A stretch of DNA of 34,146 bases from an uncultured Bacteroidota bacterium (lineage in GTDB: Bacteria > Bacteroidota > Bacteroidia > Chitinophagales > Chitinophagaceae): positions 1 through 34,146 of the forward strand of contig CAIRES010000030.1 of assembly GCA_903877645.1 (NCBI GenBank), read 5' to 3'. The position numbers and the translations under genes were made by a program. Each line of letters starts with the position of its first letter. The first letter of the stretch is position 1. The notes under the pieces were generated by a model. The model worked only from the letters and a program-made list of their open reading frames with translations. It searched no databases and had not been told where the DNA came from. Below, one piece after another: positions 23,859 to 32,067 of the stretch.

Positions 23859-24347
23859 ATGATCAAGACGATTTTGGGAAGTTTATTATTGGTTGGTTCT
23901 TTGTTCGTATCCAACAAAAGTGTGGCACAAAGCCAGGCTGCGAAGGACGATAAGATACTCACTGAGTATTTTGCGAAGAACAACATTAAAGCCACAAAAA
24001 CATCTTCCGGCTTGTATTATGTGATTACGCAGAGGGGTGCAGGCGCTCATGCAAAGGCAGGAAAGAAGGTATCTATGAATTATGTAGGTAAATTTTTGGA
24101 TGGCAAGGTATTTGACGGCAATGTGGACGACAATTACAAACCTGTGAACGGCCGCGGCCCTCTTGATTTTACTTTGGATGTAGGCCAGGTAATAAGAGGA
24201 TGGGACGAGGGAGTGCAGTTATTAAACCCTGGCAGCAGGGGCGAATTATATATCCCCTCAGGTTTGGCTTATGGCCCTAGCGGGCGCGGACCTATTCCGC
24301 CCAACTCCATACTTGTATTTAATGTAGAGCTTTTATCAGCAGAATAA
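23859..24347 (+). CDS. Single-domain FKBP-type peptidyl-prolyl isomerase
   Basis: The 162-residue protein has a signal peptide (MIKTILGSLLLVGSLFVSNK, cut near SVAQ), the linker DDKILTEYFAKNNIKATKTS, and one complete FKBP domain (about 64-162) with KVSMNYVGKFLDGKVFDGN, VGQVIRGWDEG, ELYIPSGLAYGPSGRGPIPP and NSILVFNVELL. It is nearly a stand-alone copy of domain 3 of the preceding protein, differing mainly by Arg for Lys in VI(R/K)GWDEG. It is periplasmic. Its stop codon overlaps the start of the M1 peptidase gene (TAATGA), which indicates translational coupling. Confidence 0.93.
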   Translation: MIKTILGSLLLVGSLFVSNKSVAQSQAAKDDKILTEYFAKNNIKATKTSSGLYYVITQRGAGAHAKAGKKVSMNYVGKFLDGKVFDGNVDDNYKPVNGRGPLDFTLDVGQVIRGWDEGVQLLNPGSRGELYIPSGLAYGPSGRGPIPPNSILVFNVELLSAE

Positions 24348-26005
24348 TGAAGAGAATAATATTTGTACCTTTTTTGATCATGTGGTATTTGCTTAGTGCA
24401 AATACCACATTTGCTTATACACATGCCGACACGCTTCGTGGATCAAACGGGCCGGGGAGAAGCTGGTGGGATGTGACCAGGTATGACCTGCAGGTGGCTA
24501 TTGACACTGCCACCCAAAGCATATCCGGCGTAAACCAGATCACCTTTAAGACGACGGCTACGCCGCATGATAGTATGCAGATAGACCTGCAGAGCCCCAT
24601 GGTGCTGGACAGTGTGGTACTGACCATGTCGCCCAAGGTGCCGAAAGACGTGAACCTGGAGATCGTAAAGGAAGGCAATGTATGGTGGGTGAAGTACCCT
24701 TTCCATAAGTTTGCCGTCAATACTTCTTATGCGCTGATGGCCTACTATCATGGTTCGCCAAGGAAGGCTGTGAACCCGCCATGGGATGGTGGCTTTAGCT
24801 GGAAACATGATGAACATGGCAAATTATGGCTGGCGGTATCGTGCCAGGGGCTGGGCGCCAGTGTATGGTGGCCGTGTAAAGACGCACAATGGGATGAACC
24901 GGAAGATGGCATGGTAGTACGGTATTTTGTACCCGGCTATTATGCGATAGGTAATGGCAAGGCGCTGGATGTAGACTCATCGGCAGTAAGAGGGCAAAGG
25001 CCAACTATTACCGGGTGGGAAGTGAAGAACCCGATCAATAACTATGATGTTACATTCTACGTAGGCGACTATATACACTGGCATGACACATTGATGGGTG
25101 AGAAGGGAAAGCTGGACCTCGATTTTTATGCACTGCGCTATAATGAAGCGAAAGCAAGAAAACAATTTGCTGTAGTGAAACAGATGATCCATTGCTTTGA
25201 ATACTGGATGGGCCCCTACCCTTTTTATGAAGATGGGTATAAGCTGGTGGAAGCGCCTTACTTGGGTATGGAGCACCAAAGCGCAATAGCTTACGGCAAT
25301 GGCTATAAAATGGGCTACCTGGGGATGGACCGTACAGCCACCGGCATTGGAATGAATTTCGACTACATCATTGTGCATGAAAGCGGGCATGAGTGGTTTG
25401 GCAACAGTATTACAGCTAAAGACATGGCCGATAACTGGATACATGAAGGCATCACCACCTATTCGGAATCGCTGTTTGAAGAATGCCTGCTGGGCAAGGA
25501 AAAGGCAGATAAATACTGCCGTGGCGAATGGCATAACATACAGAATGACAAGCCTATCATAGGTAATTACGGTGTGAATGAAGAGGGGTCGGGCGATATG
25601 TATGATAAGGGCTCTGCAATCATGTACATGATACGGGTAATGACCAACGATGATGAGAAATTCAGGCTGATGCTGCGAGGACTTAGCAAGGAGTTTTATC
25701 ACCAGACGGTAACTACCAAGCAGGTAGAAGACTACATAGCCGCGCATACCGGCCTTGACCTGAAAGCATTTTTTAACCAGTACCTCAGAAAGGCCAATCC
25801 GCCGCAGTTGGAATACTATATCAAAGATGGTGCATTGAATTATAAGTTCAATGACATAGTGGAAGACTTCAGCCTGCCGATAACTGTGACTGCTGATGGA
25901 AAGACCGAAGCCATCAAACCGACAGCTACATGGCAGCACATCAAGTGGAGTGCGGGTTTTAATGTAAAGTTTTCGAATGATTTTTTGTTTACGGTGAAGA
26001 AGTAG
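24347..26005 (+). CDS. M1-family zinc metallopeptidase
   Basis: The 552-residue protein has a signal peptide (MKRIIFVPFLIMWYLLSANT, cut near TFA). An N-terminal beta domain is followed by the exopeptidase substrate motif GMEHQSA (GAMEN-like, about residues 308-314) and the zinc site H344-E345-S-G-H348 with E367 (HExxH-x18-E), in HESGHEWFGN and WIHEGITTYSE. Tyr in the MYDKGS region is the usual transition-state helper. M1 enzymes remove N-terminal residues from peptides. It lacks the long helical C-terminal domain of classic aminopeptidase N, as many Bacteroidota secreted members do. It is translationally coupled to the FKBP gene, so peptide turnover and folding of exported proteins may be linked. 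Confidence 0.93.
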   Translation: MKRIIFVPFLIMWYLLSANTTFAYTHADTLRGSNGPGRSWWDVTRYDLQVAIDTATQSISGVNQITFKTTATPHDSMQIDLQSPMVLDSVVLTMSPKVPKDVNLEIVKEGNVWWVKYPFHKFAVNTSYALMAYYHGSPRKAVNPPWDGGFSWKHDEHGKLWLAVSCQGLGASVWWPCKDAQWDEPEDGMVVRYFVPGYYAIGNGKALDVDSSAVRGQRPTITGWEVKNPINNYDVTFYVGDYIHWHDTLMGEKGKLDLDFYALRYNEAKARKQFAVVKQMIHCFEYWMGPYPFYEDGYKLVEAPYLGMEHQSAIAYGNGYKMGYLGMDRTATGIGMNFDYIIVHESGHEWFGNSITAKDMADNWIHEGITTYSESLFEECLLGKEKADKYCRGEWHNIQNDKPIIGNYGVNEEGSGDMYDKGSAIMYMIRVMTNDDEKFRLMLRGLSKEFYHQTVTTKQVEDYIAAHTGLDLKAFFNQYLRKANPPQLEYYIKDGALNYKFNDIVEDFSLPITVTADGKTEAIKPTATWQHIKWSAGFNVKFSNDFLFTVKK

Positions 26006-26053
26006 TGGTGTATTATTTCGCACTTACAGGCTTTACCGTATATTTTTTATACC

Positions 26054-26095
26054 AAGGGCTTTGCCCTTTGCTAATGTATTCCGCCCTTTCAGGGC
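26054..26095. terminator. Paired hairpins after the M1 gene
   Basis: AAGGGC-TTT-GCCCTT (26054-26068) and GCCCT-TTC-AGGGC (26083-26095) are two short perfect hairpins. The arms share the GCCCT/AGGGC sequence. They may end the operon, or be an intergenic repeat of the AGGGC family common in Bacteroidota. There is no long T run. Confidence 0.5.
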
Positions 26096-26182
26096 TATGT
26101 GTTCTCTCAACATGTTATCCACATTTCAACACTTCAGTGGGATAGTTGTATAAATACGGCATTGAGCCATTCGTAAAGCGAT

Positions 26183-26190
26183 TATATTTG
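26183..26190 (+). promoter_or_regulatory. -7 promoter box of mutS
   Basis: TATATTTG matches TAnnTTTG and ends four bases before the mutS GTG start, so the mRNA would be leaderless or nearly so. Confidence 0.5.
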
Positions 26191-26194
26191 TAGG

Positions 26195-28819
26195 GTGGCA
26201 AAGAAAGAAGCATCGGAGACGCCGTTAATGAAGCAGCACAAGGATATTAAGACCAAGTATCCGGATGCTATACTATTGTTTCGTGTAGGTGATTTTTATG
26301 AAACTTTCGGGGAAGATGCCTGTATAGCTTCGCGTGTATTAGGTATCACTCTTACGAAGCGGGCTAACGGTGCGGCAACACATATAGAACTGGCAGGATT
26401 CCCATACCACGCGCTGGATACCTACCTGCATAAGCTGGTGAAAGCCGGATACAGGGTGGCGATATGCGACCAGCTTGAAGACCCCAAACTGACCAAAGGC
26501 ATTGTGAAACGCGGGGTTACGGAACTGGTAACGCCCGGTGTGGCCACGAGCGACAAACTACTGGAGAACAGGACCAATAATTTTCTTGCTGCATTATATC
26601 TTAATGAGCCTATCTGTGGCATTGCGTTTCTTGATATTACCACCGGGGAGTTTTATGCCGCAGAGGGCACGGTGGAATATATGGATAAGCTGATACAGAG
26701 CTTTCAGCCATCTGAGATCATCTTATCGAAATCGCAGGTCAAGCATTTCAGGGAACAATTTGATACCAAGATATATACCTTTCAGCTCGATGAATGGATA
26801 TTCAGGGAGCAGTATGCATACGATACCTTGCTGGCGCATTTCCAGACGCAGTCGCTGAAAGGCTACGGGATTGAGGATATGAAGGCGGCTACTGTGGCTT
26901 GTGGGGTGGCGCTGCATTATCTGAAGGATACAGAACATTCGCACCTGCAGCATATTAATACGTTGCAACGCATAGTAGCTACCGATTTCATGTGGATGGA
27001 CAGATTCACCATCCGCAACCTGGAGCTGGTACATAGCACTTATGAGCAGGGGACTAACCTGCTGCAAGCAATAGACCACACACATACGCCAATGGGCGCA
27101 CGGCTGATGAAGCGATGGATGATCTTTCCGTTGTTTGACATACCGCGCATAGAACAAAGACTAAATCTTGTCAGCCACTTTGTACTGGCACAGGACCTGA
27201 GCCAGTCGCTGACGCACCTGGTAAAGCAAACAGGCGATGTGGAAAGGCTGGTAGGCAAGATACCCCTGAAGAAGATAAACCCGAGGGAGGTGATGCAACT
27301 GGCCCGCAGTTTGCAATTCATGGCCGACATGAAGGAGCTGTGTGCAAAAGCCGATGATGAGTCGTTGCGTAAGATGGCAGACCCATTACAACCGCTGCAT
27401 GAGCTGCGCGAGCGAATAATGAGTACCCTATCTGATGATGCACCTGCATTGGCCAGCAAAGGTGGCATGATACGAGGCGGAGTGCATGATGAACTGGACC
27501 AGCTTAGAAATATATCAAGGAACGGTAAGGATTATTTGCTACAGATACAGCAGCAGGAATCGCAACGCACGGGCATCTCATCTTTAAAAATATCCTTCAA
27601 TAATGTTTTCGGGTATTACCTGGAGGTGACCCATACGCACAAAGACAAAGTACCAGCAGACTGGATACGGAAACAAACACTGGCCAACGCAGAGCGCTAC
27701 ATAACACCAGAGCTGAAAGAGTATGAAGAGAAGATACTTGGGGCCGAGGATAAGATACTGGCGATAGAGCTGGAACTATACCAGCATTTGCTGACGAGCA
27801 TAGAACCCTACATATCGGCGATACAAAACAATGCACATATTGTAGCGCAACTGGATTGCCTGCTGTGCTTTGCGCATAATGCCCGCCAGTACAACTACCA
27901 CCGGCCGCAGATAGTGAATGAACCTGTACTGGAAATAAAAGCAGGCAGGCACCCGGTAATAGAACAACAACTACCACCGGGGGAAAGCTATATAGCCAAC
28001 GACATAATACTGGACAAAACCGAACAGCAGGTGATCATACTCACCGGGCCGAATATGAGTGGAAAGTCGGCATTGCTGCGGCAAACGGCCATCATTACGC
28101 TGATGGCGCACATGGGCAGCTTTGTGCCTGCTGATGCCGCTACCATCGGGCTTACCGATAAGATATTTACCCGGGTGGGCGCCTCTGATAACCTGAGCGG
28201 CGGCGAGAGTACCTTTATGGTGGAGATGAATGAAACTGCGAGCATCATTAACAACATCAGTGAGCGCAGCCTGGTATTGCTGGATGAGATAGGCCGTGGC
28301 ACGAGTACCTATGATGGCATATCGCTCGCGTGGTCGATTGTAGAGCATTTGCACAACAGCCCTACGAAGCCAAAAACATTATTTGCCACCCACTACCATG
28401 AGCTGAATGAACTGGAAAACCAATTGCCCAGAGTGCGGAACTACCACATTACGCATAAAGAAACGGGCAATAAGGTGATCTTTTTGCGCAAGTTGGCACC
28501 CGGGGGCAGCAGGCATAGCTTTGGTATACAGGTAGCGCGCATGGCGGGCATGCCACCCAAGTTGCTGGACAGGGCGAATGAGATACTGGCGCAATTGGAA
28601 GAAAAACATGCAGGCACAGGAAGCGAAACAATGCAGCAAAAAGTAAAGAACATCAGGGCGCTGCCTAATTTTCAGCTTAATATTTTTGATGGTGTAACAG
28701 AAGATATACGCCGCATACAGCAGCTACTTGAGGAGACAGACATTAATACGCTTACACCTGTGGAAGCTTTAATGAAGCTTAACGAGATGAAGGGGATCGT
28801 GAAGCAGTATAAGAAATAG
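26195..28819 (+). CDS. mutS: DNA mismatch repair protein MutS
   Basis: The product has 874 residues from a GTG start that gives MAKKEASETPLMKQ, in line with related MutS proteins. The mismatch-recognition motif is F34-Y35-E36 in GDFYETFGED. The ATPase domain has Walker A GPNMSGKS (618-625), Walker B LVLLDEIGRGTSTYDG (about 693-708, D697, E698) and the switch ATHYHEL. MutS dimers recognise mispairs and start repair with MutL. Length and domains are complete. It has its own promoter and is separated from the operon upstream. It converges with the acetyltransferase gene with only six bases between stops. The rare GTG start directly after a promoter box is noted separately. Confidence 0.97.
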   Translation: MAKKEASETPLMKQHKDIKTKYPDAILLFRVGDFYETFGEDACIASRVLGITLTKRANGAATHIELAGFPYHALDTYLHKLVKAGYRVAICDQLEDPKLTKGIVKRGVTELVTPGVATSDKLLENRTNNFLAALYLNEPICGIAFLDITTGEFYAAEGTVEYMDKLIQSFQPSEIILSKSQVKHFREQFDTKIYTFQLDEWIFREQYAYDTLLAHFQTQSLKGYGIEDMKAATVACGVALHYLKDTEHSHLQHINTLQRIVATDFMWMDRFTIRNLELVHSTYEQGTNLLQAIDHTHTPMGARLMKRWMIFPLFDIPRIEQRLNLVSHFVLAQDLSQSLTHLVKQTGDVERLVGKIPLKKINPREVMQLARSLQFMADMKELCAKADDESLRKMADPLQPLHELRERIMSTLSDDAPALASKGGMIRGGVHDELDQLRNISRNGKDYLLQIQQQESQRTGISSLKISFNNVFGYYLEVTHTHKDKVPADWIRKQTLANAERYITPELKEYEEKILGAEDKILAIELELYQHLLTSIEPYISAIQNNAHIVAQLDCLLCFAHNARQYNYHRPQIVNEPVLEIKAGRHPVIEQQLPPGESYIANDIILDKTEQQVIILTGPNMSGKSALLRQTAIITLMAHMGSFVPADAATIGLTDKIFTRVGASDNLSGGESTFMVEMNETASIINNISERSLVLLDEIGRGTSTYDGISLAWSIVEHLHNSPTKPKTLFATHYHELNELENQLPRVRNYHITHKETGNKVIFLRKLAPGGSRHSFGIQVARMAGMPPKLLDRANEILAQLEEKHAGTGSETMQQKVKNIRALPNFQLNIFDGVTEDIRRIQQLLEETDINTLTPVEALMKLNEMKGIVKQYKK

Positions 28820-28825
28820 CCGTTA

Positions 28826-29320
28826 TTATTTTACCAAGTTAAGTCCGTAGTAAACATGCCCACACTCTACCCCATCAAAATCAGCAACGCCCGGTAGCTC
28901 AGCCCATTTCCGGAAGCCGAATTTCTCCATCATTTTTATACTGGCTGTGTTTTTGTCGAGAATGATAGCAAGCGCTGTTTTATAGCCCAGGTCTTTGCAG
29001 GCCCGGATGCCATAAGTAAGTAATGAGGAACCGATACCCCTGCCCTGATATGCAGAATCAATAAAGTAACTGATCTCTACGGTGAATCTAAGTGCAGCCC
29101 TACCCGAGCGGTATGGCGCAATACTAAACCAACCAACGATCTTTTCATCAGTCATGTATACGAAAATAGGATAGCGTGAGTCCAGATGTTCATTAAACCA
29201 CGCTTTGCGTTCCTCAACAGATTGCAACTCTGTAAATGCTGTTTGAAAACCGGCACTGATCGCCTGGTTGTAGATGGCTACTACCGATTCAATATCCTTA
29301 GATGTCGCTGACCTGATCAT
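28826..29320 (-). CDS. GNAT-family N-acetyltransferase
   Basis: The 164-residue protein is a full GNAT domain. It starts MIRSATSKDIESVVAIYNQA, has the acetyl-CoA-binding motif A (YQGRGIGSSLL, about residues 91-101), KTALAIILDKNTASIKMMEK and a final FGFRKWAELP. The start and the pattern VAIYNQAI are close to the phosphinothricin/L-methionine sulfoximine acetyltransferase group, which acetylates small amino compounds. That substrate is possible but not shown. It follows the gene at 29332-29880 by 11 bases and is probably cotranscribed with it. Confidence 0.87.
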   Translation of the reverse strand: MIRSATSKDIESVVAIYNQAISAGFQTAFTELQSVEERKAWFNEHLDSRYPIFVYMTDEKIVGWFSIAPYRSGRAALRFTVEISYFIDSAYQGRGIGSSLLTYGIRACKDLGYKTALAIILDKNTASIKMMEKFGFRKWAELPGVADFDGVECGHVYYGLNLVK

Positions 29321-29331
29321 GTATTCTTTAG

Positions 29332-29880
29332 TTATTTTCTCATTGCCGTAATGATGCTATTCGCTTGCTCAAAAACGGGTAACCATGCCGATGTGTCATC
29401 ATCAAAGTGCTTCATTTGCTCCTGTGCTGCATATATGCCTTTATTGGTGAGCAGGTAAAAACGCACACATCCGGCTGGTGGCAGGTCGGTTGTGGATACC
29501 GGCAATGCCCTGCCAGCAAAGTCCTGAGTGAATGTAACGAGTTCAGATGCCGCTTCGGCAATACCAGTGTCCATACCAGCGCCGGACACGCCGCCACCCG
29601 TGCTCAGATACATATTTGCAGCACCATTGATGTAGGTGGCCAGTGTGGCGGTAACATCGCCCATATTCCAGTCCATGACAACACCATATACCAAAGTCTC
29701 GGAATCCGGAACAGCGATTTTCAAATCTGCTGCACTTACGTGCAATGCAACTTTCCGCAAGTTTTCATAAGTACCCGTATCAGCAGGCTGACCGACTTCC
29801 TTTTGTTGCCTGCCGCGCCTGATAAAGTAAATAATAATACCGAGCTGCAGCAGGATCAATAAAATATATACTACTGTCAT
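29332..29880 (-). CDS. Membrane-anchored protein of unknown function
   Basis: The 182-residue protein has one N-terminal membrane helix (residues 3-20, VVYILLILLQLGIIIYFI) followed by a basic stretch (RRGRQQK), so the rest should lie in the cytoplasm. The soluble part is alpha/beta-like, with a Gly-rich loop STGGGVSGAGMDTGIAEA (about 93-110) and a C-terminal region with FYLLTNKGIYAAQE. No catalytic motif is recognised. It is reminiscent of small conserved hypothetical proteins in Bacteroidota. It is first in a two-gene unit with the acetyltransferase. Confidence 0.72.
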   Translation of the reverse strand: MTVVYILLILLQLGIIIYFIRRGRQQKEVGQPADTGTYENLRKVALHVSAADLKIAVPDSETLVYGVVMDWNMGDVTATLATYINGAANMYLSTGGGVSGAGMDTGIAEAASELVTFTQDFAGRALPVSTTDLPPAGCVRFYLLTNKGIYAAQEQMKHFDDDTSAWLPVFEQANSIITAMRK

Positions 29881-29887
29881 TGTGTGG

Positions 29888-29895
29888 TAAATGTA
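29888..29895 (-). promoter_or_regulatory. Possible -7 box, gene at 29880
   Basis: TACATTTA on the minus strand is a one-base variant of TAnnTTTG and ends seven bases before the ATG. Confidence 0.35.
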
Positions 29896-29939
29896 CTACG
29901 GAACAACCATTAATAAAATGATGACCTGCGTAAAAAAAA

Positions 29940-29947
29940 TATTTTTG
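29940..29947 (+). promoter_or_regulatory. -7 promoter box, gene at 29961
   Basis: TATTTTTG matches TAnnTTTG and ends 13 bases before the ATG, giving a very short leader. Confidence 0.45.
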
Positions 29948-29960
29948 CTATTTTCATCGC

Positions 29961-30674
29961 ATGAAGTTGACTGTATTTTTCATAGGGCTGCTATTGCAGC
30001 TCACGAATGTATGCCGGGCACAAACGGATAGTGTAGTAGTGTTGCCAATGAAAATGAAAGCACCTGATGGTGCAAAGAAAATTGGCAGTATGACGCTTGG
30101 CAATAATGCTACTGCCACTAATTGCGACTATGAAGCCCTGATTAATGACGCAAAAATTAAAGCAAAAGCAATGAGTGGCAATATTGTGAAGATCACTGAA
30201 CTTATAGCGCCTGCTTTTATCAGTAAGTGCTACAAAATAAAGGCAGATGTTTATTATTCGGTAAACTTATCCCAATACCAGGTGCAGAAGACGGATGTGG
30301 CTGTGTTGCCAAAAGAATACGCTACTGTATACATATACCGCCTTAAAGACACGCTTGCCCTGGTGGGCGGTTACTTTGTGCATATGGATGGTGATAGTGT
30401 GATCTGTAAAGTAAAAAGCAGATCGCGCGATTCTGTGAATATTTATAAAAACGGCCCGGTAAAATTTTGGGCAGATATAGAGAAGCGAGCTGAATTAAAG
30501 CTGGACGTACAAATTGGGCATAGCTATTACATCAGGTGTGGTGTGCGGAAAGGAGAGATAAGGATGGTGCCGGTATTAGAAGCGGTGAAAGAAAATATAG
30601 GTAAGGCAGAATATGACGAAGATGGTCAACATAAGAAAAATATGAGTGTACAGTACCTGCAACAAGTGCATTAA
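29961..30674 (+). CDS. Secreted two-part protein, DUF2846-like C-terminal half
   Basis: The 237-residue protein has a signal peptide (MKLTVFFIGLLLQLTNVCRA). The N-terminal half has GSMTLGNNATATNCDYEALI followed by DAKIKAKAMSGNIVKITEL, a layout like RcsF/YbjQ-type small envelope domains, with two cysteines (near residues 54 and 90) that could form a disulfide. The C-terminal half (about 121-200), with ATVYIYRLKD, a YFVHMDGD turn and GHSYYIRCGV, resembles the DUF2846 beta domain found in lipoproteins. Both matches are by eye and tentative. There is no lipobox, so it should be periplasmic. The gene is monocistronic and ends at a bidirectional terminator. Confidence 0.65.
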   Translation: MKLTVFFIGLLLQLTNVCRAQTDSVVVLPMKMKAPDGAKKIGSMTLGNNATATNCDYEALINDAKIKAKAMSGNIVKITELIAPAFISKCYKIKADVYYSVNLSQYQVQKTDVAVLPKEYATVYIYRLKDTLALVGGYFVHMDGDSVICKVKSRSRDSVNIYKNGPVKFWADIEKRAELKLDVQIGHSYYIRCGVRKGEIRMVPVLEAVKENIGKAEYDEDGQHKKNMSVQYLQQVH

Positions 30675-30677
30675 AAT

Positions 30678-30706
30678 AACAAAGGAGAGCAATGCCCTCC
30701 TTTGTT
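30678..30706. terminator. Bidirectional terminator between convergent genes
   Basis: AACAAAGGAG (30678-30687) pairs perfectly with CTCCTTTGTT (30697-30706), with a nine-base loop. It serves the gene ending at 30674 on the plus strand and the gene ending at 30728 on the minus strand. Confidence 0.8.
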
Positions 30707-30727
30707 GATTCGATTGGAACTGTATTA

Positions 30728-31243
30728 TTAATTGCTTAGAGGAGTGATGGCCTGAGTTACTGTAGGCGCTATGCCGAGAGTAGCAACAGTTTCGTTATAG
30801 TTGCTCCAGTTGGTATGCGGGTGCGCTTGCTTTTGCGAGGCCGAAATGATGACATCCCTGAAGATTATAGAGCCGGGGTTAGCAGATGAAGTACCATCCA
30901 AATTTTGAATATAGATAGTGAACCCGCCGGTATAAAAATCAAAAACAGTAGATTGTCCGTTATTAATATCAGGAAGGTTTGTCCACCCGGAAGTGTATTG
31001 TTTATACATTTCGACAACCCCGTTATTAACTATGTCGGAAGTAATATCCTGATCAGCGAAATCAGCCGACCATGTGGTACCTGTTAAGGCCCAGGCACTT
31101 ACTGTAAATTGTTTGCCGACGCCAATTACATTGGCATTACCGGTAGGACCGGTAGGGCCTTGTGGGCCGCGATCTCCGGATTTGACGCAACTACCAAATG
31201 TAAGCAGGCTTCCAGCAACTAAAACAAGCATTAATTTTTTCAT
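30728..31243 (-). CDS. Lipoprotein with short collagen-like segment
   Basis: From the ATG at 31243 the product has 171 residues. The lipoprotein signal MKKLMLVLVAGSLLTFGSC has a lipobox ending at C19; a longer in-frame start would place 23 extra residues in front of the signal and was rejected. Straight after it come Gly-X-Y triplets (GDRGPQGPTGPTGN), then a beta-rich domain (about 45-165) with AWALTGTTWSADF and FTIYIQNLDG. Similar lipoproteins with a brief collagen-like start are common in Bacteroidota, but I know of no function. It is presumably an outer membrane surface or periplasmic protein. The triplet stretch is too short for a stable triple helix on its own. Confidence 0.75.
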   Translation of the reverse strand: MKKLMLVLVAGSLLTFGSCVKSGDRGPQGPTGPTGNANVIGVGKQFTVSAWALTGTTWSADFADQDITSDIVNNGVVEMYKQYTSGWTNLPDINNGQSTVFDFYTGGFTIYIQNLDGTSSANPGSIIFRDVIISASQKQAHPHTNWSNYNETVATLGIAPTVTQAITPLSN

Positions 31244-31397
31244 TTTTGTGGAGAGTTGTATCGCCCGGTTCCTTAGCGAAAGTTTATAATAAATGACGTG
31301 AAACCGTAACAATTGCTAACGTCACTTTTGAATAGACAAATTAAGTGCCAATAAGTTTCATTCAATGTTAAAATGATGCCAATAACCCAAAAGAGGA

Positions 31398-32000
31398 TCA
31401 TTTTTCCTTTCTCACTATAAACCTATCGAGCATTTTTTGCTCGTTGGCCGCTGCTATAATCGCAGCTATACGCTGTGCTTTTGTTTCTGCCCGCTTTGCG
31501 CCATTTACATGGTAGAGGATGTATTTCTTATTCGTTTTACTAAGTGTGTCAAAGAACAGTTTTGCCTTTTTGTTGGCCTTAAATGCTTTTTCCAGTTCAG
31601 GGGGGATGGAGAATGACTCTATGCCGTCCAGTTTGCTCCAGGTGCCGTGGTGTTTAGCTATATCTATTTTGGCGTGGCCGGCAGGTGTCATCAGGCCATT
31701 TTTTATCAGTTGTTCTACCCTGTCTTTGTTTAGCTTCGACCAGCCGCTTTTCTCTTTGCGGGGCATGAATAGCTGCGTATAGTAATGTTCGTCGCCGGGA
31801 TTAAGGGTACTGTCTATCCAACCGAAACAAAGCGCTTCTTCCACTGCATCTGCATACGGCACCCGGGTCTTACCACTATCTTTTTTGTAGTAGATGAGCC
31901 AGATGCCGGGACTTGTGGTATGGTTCTTCTCCAGCCATTTGCGCCAAGCCTTGCGGTCTTTGGCGTAGTAGGTTTCTGTTTTAGGTATTGACTGGCCCAT
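31398..32000 (-). CDS. YdeI/OmpD-associated-family protein
   Basis: The 200-residue protein matches the YdeI/OmdA family. It has TYYAKDRKAWRKWLEKNH at the start, GIWLIYYKKDSGK, the highly typical YADAVEEALCFGWIDST block (about residues 49-65), FMPRKEKSGWSKLNKDRVEQ, and IPPELEKAFKANKKAKLFF. YdeI-type proteins have been linked to resistance to antimicrobial peptides and bacteriocins and to interaction with porins in enterobacteria, but the biochemical function is unknown. There is no signal peptide. Its promoter is back to back with that of the next plus-strand gene. Confidence 0.87.
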   Translation of the reverse strand: MGQSIPKTETYYAKDRKAWRKWLEKNHTTSPGIWLIYYKKDSGKTRVPYADAVEEALCFGWIDSTLNPGDEHYYTQLFMPRKEKSGWSKLNKDRVEQLIKNGLMTPAGHAKIDIAKHHGTWSKLDGIESFSIPPELEKAFKANKKAKLFFDTLSKTNKKYILYHVNGAKRAETKAQRIAAIIAAANEQKMLDRFIVRKEK

Positions 32001-32007
32001 AGCTGAT

Positions 32008-32015
32008 CAAAAATA
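32008..32015 (-). promoter_or_regulatory. -7 promoter box of the YdeI-family gene
   Basis: TATTTTTG on the minus strand ends seven bases before the ATG at 32000, so the leader would be a few bases. Confidence 0.45.
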
Positions 32016-32052
32016 ATTGAAAGCAATCATTTTAAGAACACTAATTAATAAT

Positions 32053-32060
32053 TACTTTTG
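32053..32060 (+). promoter_or_regulatory. -7 promoter box, gene at 32068
   Basis: TACTTTTG matches TAnnTTTG and ends seven bases before the ATG at 32068. This supports that start over the in-frame ATG at 32017, which would lie upstream of the promoter. Confidence 0.45.
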
Positions 32061-32067
32061 GGCTGTT

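Noticed and set aside
24977-26023. 348-codon minus-strand ORF opposite the M1 peptidase
   Set aside because: Mirror of a confidently identified gene; its sequence is rich in His, Cys and Val with no domain pattern.
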